The notes beneath the pieces were generated by a model that saw nothing but the letters and a program-made list of their open reading frames with translations, made no database searches and was not told the DNA's origin. The position numbers and the translations under genes are program-made. Below, piece after piece: positions 9,101 to 10,862 of a DNA stretch of 10,862 nucleotides; positions within the stretch are counted from its first letter, which is position 1, and each line of letters opens with the position of its first letter. The DNA is from JAWLFY01 sp041685355 (lineage in GTDB: Bacteria; Planctomycetota; Planctomycetia; Pirellulales; Pirellulaceae): NCBI GenBank assembly GCA_041685355.1, contig JAWLFY010000163.1:1-10862 (forward strand), written 5' to 3'.

Positions 9101-10167
9101 GCATCGATCCCGGGCCACCGGCTCGGGTACTCGGTCGTCGGCTCGATCTCGCCGCTGATCAGGATGCTGTCGGGTTGGTCCGCAAAGTTGACGGCCAGAT
9201 CGTGCGCCGATGAGAACGAGTCGCCGACGTCGCCCGAGGCGTCGTCGTTGACCGCGGAGGGTGCGGCGGGCAAGGCTTGCGAGGAGCCGACGCGAAGTCG
9301 GAACGTACCGGCCCCGTCGGGGGCGAACGCGGAGAGGTCGTCGTCGAACGTCAGCACGGCGCGGTTGAGCGCGGGATCGTATTCGACCGACACCGGGTTG
9401 TGCGTGACGTCGTCCGTGTTCTCGACCGTGTCGCCGGTAAAGAACAGGTTGTAGAAGCGGGGCTGGACGACCGACGCGGTCGATTCGCCGGTGCGGATGA
9501 CTCCCGCCGCCGGGTTGGAGAGCGGGTCCTCGTTGAAGTGAACCTGAATTTGGTCGCGGTGCTGGACACGGCTGGCACCCGAACCGGTGACCGGCTGAGG
9601 CACCACGGCAGCGACTTGAGGGCCGAGTTCGAGCCGGAAGCGGATCTGTTCGGAGGGGCGTGCCGGATCGAGCGGATTGGAGGGGACGAACAGGTCGCCG
9701 TCGGTGTTACGGAGCCCGACGATCCCCTCGTTGGTATCGTCGTAGCCGGCGATATCGATCAGGTACTGGTCGTCGGCGAGGGTTTCCGCGAACCGGGCGA
9801 CGACGATCCGCGTTCCCTCGCGGTCTTGGAATCCGATGTGTCCGGGGGTGATCTCTTGCTCATTCCCTTCGGCGAACGACCCGTCGCCGCCGGCGGCGAG
9901 AAAGCGGAACGCCGGGAACGTCTCCGAATCGATTTCTTGTCCGCCGCGGAAGCGGAACGTCAGCTCGTTCGGGGCCACCGACAGGACGTTGTTGTCGTCG
10001 AGCCGGAAGTTTTCGCCCGAATTCGCCGAGACGGAAATCAGCCGTGGGCCGTCGTCGCTGACACCGATATCCCCCGCCAAGAGCTCTCGTCGCTCAAGCG
10101 TTTGGTGATGCAACCGGCGTGACGGGTTCCGTTTGGCGATGTGGCGTCGGTTTCTGCGTGCGGTCAT
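1..10167 (-). CDS. Giant secreted multidomain planctomycete protein (adhesin-like), C-terminus beyond window
   Basis: One minus-strand frame runs open for 3389 codons (over 350 kDa) with no stop before the window edge. The ATG at 10167-10165 is the first start after an in-frame TGA at 10257-10255. It has AAGG six bases upstream and is followed at once by the expected N-terminal motif. In order I see: export motif (1-33), degenerate metallopeptidase fold (379-515), PPC (560-676), beta-helix modules (727-1060, 1184-1535) with an Fn3-like insert between them, two more PPC domains (1545-1945), beta-propeller-like region (1985-2390), jelly-roll (2400-3060, probably interrupted), FEF-type repeats, and a fourth PPC start at 3340. 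The protein is rich in Asp, Gly and Asn, poor in Lys, and I read no Cys codon. There is no obvious active catalytic centre. Known families with these modules are exported surface proteins. Adhesion or glycan contact is inference; the specific function is unknown. Confidence 0.93.
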   Translation of the reverse strand, partial: MTARRNRRHIAKRNPSRRLHHQTLERRELLAGDIGVSDDGPRLISVSANSGENFRLDDNNVLSVAPNELTFRFRGGQEIDSETFPAFRFLAAGGDGSFAEGNEQEITPGHIGFQDREGTRIVVARFAETLADDQYLIDIAGYDDTNEGIVGLRNTDGDLFVPSNPLDPARPSEQIRFRLELGPQVAAVVPQPVTGSGASRVQHRDQIQVHFNEDPLSNPAAGVIRTGESTASVVQPRFYNLFFTGDTVENTDDVTHNPVSVEYDPALNRAVLTFDDDLSAFAPDGAGTFRLRVGSSQALPAAPSAVNDDASGDVGDSFSSAHDLAVNFADQPDSILISGEIEPTTEYPSRWPGIDAPGTRDNRRDPQVTGQPDSTPGINRYYYNFAEIYGLDPTNNELSNAITDAQKQRTREILDLYADHLGVEFVETEDRGLQIVTGDIRAIVRTAQTGPGEPLQAFRLNDEDPTRGLLILDAGENWYDGYGLSPDPDEQPSWFVEALRGVGSLLGIGNTFDQVPGVASGSNPELYAPDLFPLEDGSVPSDFSIEPDFLSTSDIIPGQALHRPETRDVDLYRFDVSEAGRVSIETFAQRLDESNLLDTEVRLWKWNASSEEYDLVSRNDDYYSDDSFLGVDVAPNADGSPARYIVGVTASGNQGYNADIDDSGLGGRSQGEYQMRVTFQNTNVDTIRDTRGTPLDGDGDGRAGGDFNFWFRVARPKGEAAAGESRTLFVDKSGSNVSASGTLASPYRTIAYAFDQAEPGDIVRILPSGGADGQVGTVGDNLAYELGRGGASNAVLADGENFNVPRGVTVMIDAGAIFKLRNAKISVGSEAVDEDRSLAALQVLGTPTLVDHNGDTAVDPDGNPLRGDVVFTSYQDESFAVDTNPLPTNPAAGQWAGIEFRNDFDRSEGRPVWETEGIFLDYVAHADLRYGGGSIGSNAPIVTPLQMLQARPTLLGNTVRFSSDAAISADPNSFEESNFHSPLYQRADAFTSDYDRVGPDIRGNTLLDNSINGLFIRVETPATGQREPMTVSGRFDDADIVHVLSEVLVLQGQPGGPLALEQRPDVLSVTVDPPTGTLPTGTLTEGDTIDYRVTFVTAEGTESLASDTTRSAAVGGDRNLRLANLPEAPEMFVGRRLYRLDPATGDYVFVTQLDRNTTTYLDDGSTRGGLLTDAALADERLLPRFDARLSIDPGLVLKLDSARIETGVGADFYAEGTDGNPIVFTSRLDDEFGAGGTFDTNNDGDDGNPDPGAWAGLVFRQGSSASLDHTVVRYAGGESSVSGGFVNFNPVEILQSDVRIANSLFTDNAGGGNSNFDTRDGIGFNGDATIFVRGAQPIIVGNTIRDNLGAAISINPDALNHAEIRDWGRGTGIADRFEAARGNQGPLIAENRLDRNDLNGMLVRNEALTTESVWDDTDIVHVVERFVYAWNHHHRSGLRLKSDSGESLVVKFQDGGGIVADRYLNDVEDSIGGTIQVIGQPGFPVILTSLQDDTVGAGFTPSGLPQNDTDNADDSPNPGDWYGIVLRAGANDRNVAYVLENEPAIPESAGLNAIPDDAQELGSLARGEQNSDENRRLGFNVRGTLSQDGDVDVYEFTANGQTEVYLDIDDTRFGLDTIVELVDRNGNIQALSNRSDLESNDPTLLVNNLADGAVLPLRKTGRSVTEGPNPLDAGMRVVLPGNSSSVNEYYVRVRSSNIGADFTGNPNDRLTDPDAVGQGLSRGQYQLSIRLREQDEIAGSTVRLADIRFATNAIDVPATPFDSPLAAEHAERLQLNGIDVDGSGSFTNAGAQNLGSLNESHRRVLRVSGVLGNNVANPEAVAAGQDIDVYRVDLFDDSQEPNIIDENRFVSAIFDLDYADQLGRANTRLSVFDAAGRLILHGLDSNVADDQGRPRLGNDMENLDAGSAGTLDSYIGPVELQVGTYYIAVSSAQMTPEVLNQYFNANPADTNIRMLPVDSVRRLAEEGFSDSILGVNRYTPLSNTQQLNSTSELPNVVPLFDETSIVPYSLEDVRMFLTLQNGLTGSNRSTIVSIDPFTGQLERTIGEFGQPVGDLGIRRDGELFSFSLGPQTGPRNAGNTGNYLNISSIDGSANNIGDDGLTFQRNNQGQDNTENDPNAEFLVNAIAFVPQGANSGASVGNVPEISDGERVLVVGNRDNSGRGGEVIPEFRNNVVYSMVANSGAATNQGSTNGDLDRDFGAAQTTFIEPYGPGSNKQELGVVDVGQFIDSDPEKTGGDITGIARNQNVPGFFGSILFGVTDEGGLYSFNPNDRRFLDVSDDVPASYNRVINTDFHGTVERHEDHFGFGAPEFSSLTLGPRATESGRYNSVFFATTTDGWLYSFQIDASGVVEPAPVLVHGRSAVPIITAFGSSGTGGRQVTGVAFSIREENPWHQTNDRNTPFGLGGPNSQNNQHGVFAPHNQTRIRTAGGSSLYFGFEPTANVADNTLNNDGATGNLAPGGVHGSTVSAPFSLEGYNRSDNPTLYFNYFLEVQGDSDYTLTRRQLDSFRVFAAGDDGQWQVLATNNSFRSFVNADEYDYFGDTEIPVQELHENTDVWRQARIDLSPLAGQKNVQLRFDFSSAGGMQNQFRTTGYLTEIQAVPGRELVDGSTFSLSEQFVTSNQGLSTFEFVRGAAFNLPDGDAILDRQQISVDGPAGTTVLTLTTDPSGGDPAEVGFARSDSGSELAASVAAALQLLDADLEAFAVGPQVRLPEAESFALSPERFAATSVTVPDDVNTLVGQSISFTNSIGGETSVTFRTSQELTFGNGGQSVTVTSDIDAAADGVQIRFIDRESFGDNPAEATYNPFDGVITVAFNSLAETPENADFDAVVAALDSLGQFSATLSSGDGTEPFVRPTGVVAFSEDELFIDPAVDTAEQIADRLADRINNRDPRLPASANETELVVLNAAAVDLDPAFQSPNSFNAGMPGAQLLPNGNVPVFYNPTMTDVEVRDAIRDALAVGIGVRDPITGMTEAGQDHFPGYATNRIRVFEQALAGNNSAVGFGTFLPGDEFGSFGSLQVSNSGTSGRLNRHGALNNSVEGVYIDDITIGFASRGEVVLNAPTGNRDFTIDPTYRELRTQDSHQPERPNEILVGDYTLETRGGPEYGVPEDYDPIRLGLNEQFGWGRSFDVNDRFNPGAVTLNVPTGRELSDGETLVISNGTRSVTFEFDSNGSVAPGHVRVPFIPVMTGDSFEHLTDEPAEVARALRDAINSPQARNVLGITAAGGDSREVSGMTGNRVELFGDEIQINPSSGRFLKVDMVAEETPYGRETARTLPLSDQDDATVVRDVSPNELARATVTEYVNGQADTLLAKGKIGDTVITGDANELIPTDPINDRDIVKVFLNAGDTIDVKVDSVDWNRGVPFRTPRAQIFSDDAIPVQLADS
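448..2361 (-). repeat. FEF-type beta repeats (residues about 2603-3240)
   Basis: Two clear copies share GREL(V/S)DG followed by an FEF strand: GRELVDGSTFSLS with TFEFV at 2604-2631, and GRELSDGETLVIS with TFEFD at 3150-3173. The second is followed by a helix of the type EVARALRDAI. A weaker copy (GQSISFTNSIGGETSVTF, around 2740-2757) lies between them. I know this repeat from other very large planctomycete proteins but cannot give it a function. The span also includes the jelly-roll closing strand. Confidence 0.5.
988..1080 (-). other. Probable last strand of the jelly-roll (residues 3030-3060)
   Basis: EGVYIDDITIGFASRGE at 3043-3059 resembles the closing strand of MAM-like jelly-rolls. It lies about 440 residues after the rest of that domain, which suggests a nested insertion. 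Confidence 0.45.
2362..2970 (-). other. MAM/jelly-roll-like domain, N-terminal part (residues 2400-2602)
   Basis: SSLYFGFE, STVSAPFSLEG, NPTLYFNYFLEV, DSFRVFAAGDDGQW, then VWRQARIDLSPLAGQKNVQL and RFDFSSAGG. This is the strand order of MAM or immune-inhibitor-A type jelly-rolls. The expected last strand, of GxYIDDI type, is not adjacent; it appears only at 3043-3059. Confidence 0.58.
2998..4215 (-). other. Beta-propeller-like region (residues 1985-2390)
   Basis: Blade-like units recur: STIVSIDPFTGQLERTIGEF with GDLGIRRDGELFSFSLG, then GSILFGVTDEGGLYSFNP, then NSVFFATTTDGWLYSFQID. Each has a strand, a DGxLYSF-type turn and a hydrophobic strand, as in WD40/PQQ-like propellers. The number of blades cannot be fixed by eye. 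The likely role is a protein or ligand binding platform. Confidence 0.55.
4333..4830 (-). other. PPC-like domain 3 (residues 1780-1945)
   Basis: NGIDVDGSGSF, then NLGSL and DIDVYRV (1826-1832), NTRLSVFDAAGR and VGTYYIAVSS are the PPC landmarks again. The DVDGSG sequence before it may be a calcium loop. Confidence 0.58.
4972..5535 (-). other. PPC-like domain 2 (residues 1545-1732)
   Basis: AIPDDAQELGSL leads into DVDVYEF (1590-1596), FGLDTIVELVD, NEYYVRVRSS and a final GQYQLSIRL. The domain is longer than a normal PPC because of an insert between the middle strands (around 1640-1690). Confidence 0.62.
5563..5847 (-). repeat. Shortened beta-helix module 3 (residues 1441-1535)
   Basis: SLVVKFQDGG (1448 on), PVILTSLQDDTVG and NPGDWYGIVLRAG (1517 on) repeat the core of modules 1 and 2. 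The coil ladder and the DDxDIVHV end are missing, so it looks like a truncated third copy that leads directly into PPC domain 2. Confidence 0.6.
5848..6618 (-). repeat. Parallel beta-helix module 2 (residues 1184-1440)
   Basis: Landmarks are SIDPGLVLKL (1190-1199), NPIVFTS, NPDPGAWAGLVF (1248-1259), NTIRDNLGAAIS, a Pro/Asn-rich coil series, and WDDTDIVHVV from 1414. Each has a partner in module 1 at an offset of 359 to 379 residues. A HHH triplet at 1432-1434 marks the join to module 3. Confidence 0.68.
6619..6987 (-). other. Fn3-like insert between beta-helix modules (residues 1061-1183)
   Basis: LTEGDTIDYRVTFVTAEGTE, then GRRLYRLDPATGDYVFV and TTTYLDDGS, follow the strand pattern of fibronectin-III-like domains seen in surface and tail-fibre proteins. 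It separates module 1 from module 2 and has no counterpart after module 2. Confidence 0.5.
6988..7989 (-). repeat. Parallel beta-helix module 1 (residues 727-1060)
   Basis: It begins with LFVDKSGSNVSASGTLASPY, the entry of a DUF1565 or pectate-lyase-like right-handed beta-helix. Landmarks are MIDAGAIFKL (811-820), NPAAGQWAGIEF (889-900) and FDDADIVHVL (from 1035). The same landmarks recur in module 2. Beta-helices of this kind usually bind or cleave polysaccharide; no catalytic residues can be assigned here. Confidence 0.7.
8140..8490 (-). other. PPC-like domain 1 (residues 560-676)
   Basis: DVDLYRF at 568-574 opens a beta-sandwich pattern. It continues with LLDTEVRLW, a NDDYYSDDS turn and a final GEYQMRVTF strand. 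These are the landmarks of the bacterial pre-peptidase C-terminal family. Its place directly after the dead peptidase fold fits that family's usual context. Confidence 0.7.
8623..9033 (-). other. Degenerate matrixin-like metallopeptidase domain (residues 379-515)
   Basis: The segment starts near NRYYYNF, continues through an amphipathic helix (TREILDLYADHLGVEF) and a strand (GLQIVTGDI), and ends in ALRGVGSLLGIGNTFD at residues 498-513. This matches the zinc-helix motif of matrixin-type peptidases, HExGHxxGxGH. However, the three His and the Glu are R500, S504, N510 and G501, while G503, G507 and G509 are kept. It should therefore not bind zinc in the usual way or cleave peptides. A structural or binding role is inference. 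Confidence 0.72.
10069..10167 (-). other. N-terminal planctomycete export motif (residues 1-33)
   Basis: A basic stretch (RRNRRHIAKR, then SRR) leads into LHHQTLERRELLAGD. The pattern LERRxLLA after a basic leader is the signature I know from planctomycete extracellular proteins (Pfam Planc_extracel and LEPR-XLL type). There is no classical hydrophobic signal-peptide core, as is usual for this family. Export is inferred from the motif and the domain content. Confidence 0.8.
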
Positions 10168-10173
10168 TGTTGA

Positions 10174-10177
10174 CCTT
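10174..10177 (-). promoter_or_regulatory. Candidate ribosome binding site of the giant gene
   Basis: AAGG on the minus strand sits six bases before the ATG at 10167. It is a short, weak Shine-Dalgarno match. It supports this start, which is also the only ATG, GTG or TTG between the upstream in-frame TGA and the N-terminal motif. Confidence 0.45.
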
Positions 10178-10228
10178 GTCCCAAAGGATGGAAAAGTTGA
10201 GCGAGGATCTTTCGGCGAACCGTGTCGG

Positions 10229-10249
10229 GGGGCCGCGGGTGGCGACCCC
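10229..10249 (-). other. GC-rich hairpin in the intergenic gap
   Basis: On the minus strand GGGGTCGC and GCGGCCCC can pair over 8 bp (one G-U) around a five-base loop. No U-tract follows on either strand, so it is not a standard intrinsic terminator. It could attenuate transcription or protect an mRNA end, or be chance pairing in GC-rich DNA. Confidence 0.35.
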
Positions 10250-10282
10250 GTCCGTCAGTTAAGCCGATGGGGGGGCGTTGGG

Positions 10283-10862
10283 CTAATCAAGGAAGGCCTC
10301 ATCGAGGAACAACGACAGCGCCTCGTCGACGCCGTCGGGCGACGATTCGGACGGCTCGTCGGTGACCCAGTCTAATTGCGAGCTCTGGTTGGGCTGCATG
10401 ATTTCAACCCCGCTCGCCAGCAACGCGTCCCGATTTTTCGATTCGGGTTCGGGTTTCGCGGCCGGTTCCAGGTTGCGGAGCGGGAGATTTTGCGTCGAGG
10501 CGGTGGCGTAGGCGGTGGTATTCGCGAGGCTGGCCACGACCGGGGCGGATTCCCCTTCGCCGCCGACTTCGCCCTCACCGCTTCCGAACGTCTGGCGACG
10601 TTGGATCTCGTTGATCACCTGGAGCGCGTCCAGCGACGAGACTCGGCCGTCCCCGTTGACGTCGAAGTAATCGGGCGGGGTGGTCTCGAGTTCGCTGACC
10701 GGGAGGCTCGACACTCCGCCGGACGTCGTCCGGCTTAGGAGGTTAATGATCCGCAGCGCGTCGATCGGCGTGACGACTCCGTCGGCGGTGACGTCCCAGC
10801 GTCCGTCTGGTGTCGGGTTCTGGAATCGGGACTGGGTCAGCGTCAGCGTGACCTCGATCGGA
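10283..10862 (-). CDS. Dockerin-type-I-containing secreted protein, C-terminal 192 residues (start beyond window)
   Basis: The frame is open from the right window edge to a TAG at 10285-10283. The visible part begins with a beta-strand-like segment (VTLTQSRF), probably the end of an Ig-like domain. Two calcium-binding F-hand repeats follow: DVTADGVVTPIDALRIIN (10795-10742) and DVNGDGRVSSLDALQVIN (10663-10610). Both keep acidic or polar residues at loop positions 1, 3, 5 and 12, followed by the hydrophobic helix. That is the dockerin type I pattern. About 106 residues follow: a Gly/Glu-rich linker, a low-complexity stretch, and an acidic end (VDEALSLFLDEAFLD). In planctomycetes such dockerins sit at the end of very large secreted proteins rather than in cellulosomes. 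The gene shares strand with the giant gene and lies 115 bases upstream, so co-transcription is possible. What the N-terminal part does cannot be seen. Confidence 0.88.
   Translation of the reverse strand, partial: PIEVTLTLTQSRFQNPTPDGRWDVTADGVVTPIDALRIINLLSRTTSGGVSSLPVSELETTPPDYFDVNGDGRVSSLDALQVINEIQRRQTFGSGEGEVGGEGESAPVVASLANTTAYATASTQNLPLRNLEPAAKPEPESKNRDALLASGVEIMQPNQSSQLDWVTDEPSESSPDGVDEALSLFLDEAFLD
10610..10663 (-). repeat. Dockerin F-hand repeat 2
   Basis: DVNGDGRVSSLDALQVIN. This is a canonical DxNxDGxVxxxD calcium loop followed by the ALQVIN helix. It lies 132 bases (44 codons) downstream of repeat 1, an unusually wide gap for a dockerin pair. The linker is rich in Ser, Thr and Pro. 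Confidence 0.9.
10742..10795 (-). repeat. Dockerin F-hand repeat 1
   Basis: DVTADGVVTPIDALRIIN. Loop ligands are D1, T3, D5 and D12, followed by the ALRIIN helix. Repeat 1 has Thr at position 3 and Ala at position 4, where repeat 2 has Asn and Gly, so its calcium loop is the less canonical of the two. Confidence 0.85.

Larger units (their letters stand above)
10168..10282. other. Intergenic gap between the two co-directional genes
   Basis: This 115-base gap holds no gene. I see no convincing -35/-10 pair and no T-run terminator in the minus direction. It holds a GC-rich hairpin (10229-10249), a run of seven G on the plus strand near 10269, and a weak ribosome binding site before the giant gene. 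Whether the two genes form one transcript cannot be decided from the sequence. Confidence 0.7.

Noticed and set aside
10269..10275. Run of seven G as part of a terminator or regulatory element
   Set aside because: There is no paired C-run followed by T on either strand and no recognisable operator. It is compatible with chance in GC-rich DNA.

Overview
The window holds two incomplete genes, both on the minus strand, and almost nothing else. Positions 10167 down to 1 form one uninterrupted reading frame of 3389 codons that still has no stop at the window edge. It encodes a giant secreted mosaic protein. To its right, positions 10862 down to 10283 carry the last 192 codons of a second gene, which ends in a tandem dockerin-type repeat and a long acidic tail. 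A gap of 115 bases separates them.

The organism is most likely a planctomycete of the Pirellulaceae (Rhodopirellula-like). The evidence is the high G+C (by eye in the low 60s percent), the N-terminal LERRELLA signature typical of planctomycete exported proteins, non-cellulosomal dockerin repeats, and the combination of parallel beta-helix, PPC, beta-propeller and jelly-roll modules in one enormous chain. This assignment rests on family knowledge, not on a database search.

Layout of the giant protein from its N-terminus (right side of the window) to the left edge: export/anchor motif (residues 1-33); beta-sandwich-like segment (about 34-290); matrixin-like metallopeptidase fold with every catalytic residue replaced (about 379-515); first PPC domain (560-676); Asp/Gly calcium-loop linker (about 690-710); beta-helix module 1 (727-1060); Fn3-like insert (1060-1183); beta-helix modules 2 and 3 (1184-1535); second and third PPC domains (1545-1732, 1780-1945); beta-propeller-like region (1985-2390); MAM/jelly-roll-like domain (2400-3060) that seems to be split by an insert of about 440 residues; FEF-type beta repeats (about 2604-2775 and 3150-3240); and the start of a fourth PPC domain at the window edge. 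I read no cysteine codon anywhere in it.

Both proteins look extracellular. The likely joint role is cell-surface adhesion, matrix or polysaccharide contact, but nothing in the sequence proves a substrate. The plus strand also has long open frames, but they are mirror images of the minus-strand gene and are rejected. I see no RNA gene, mobile element or CRISPR array.
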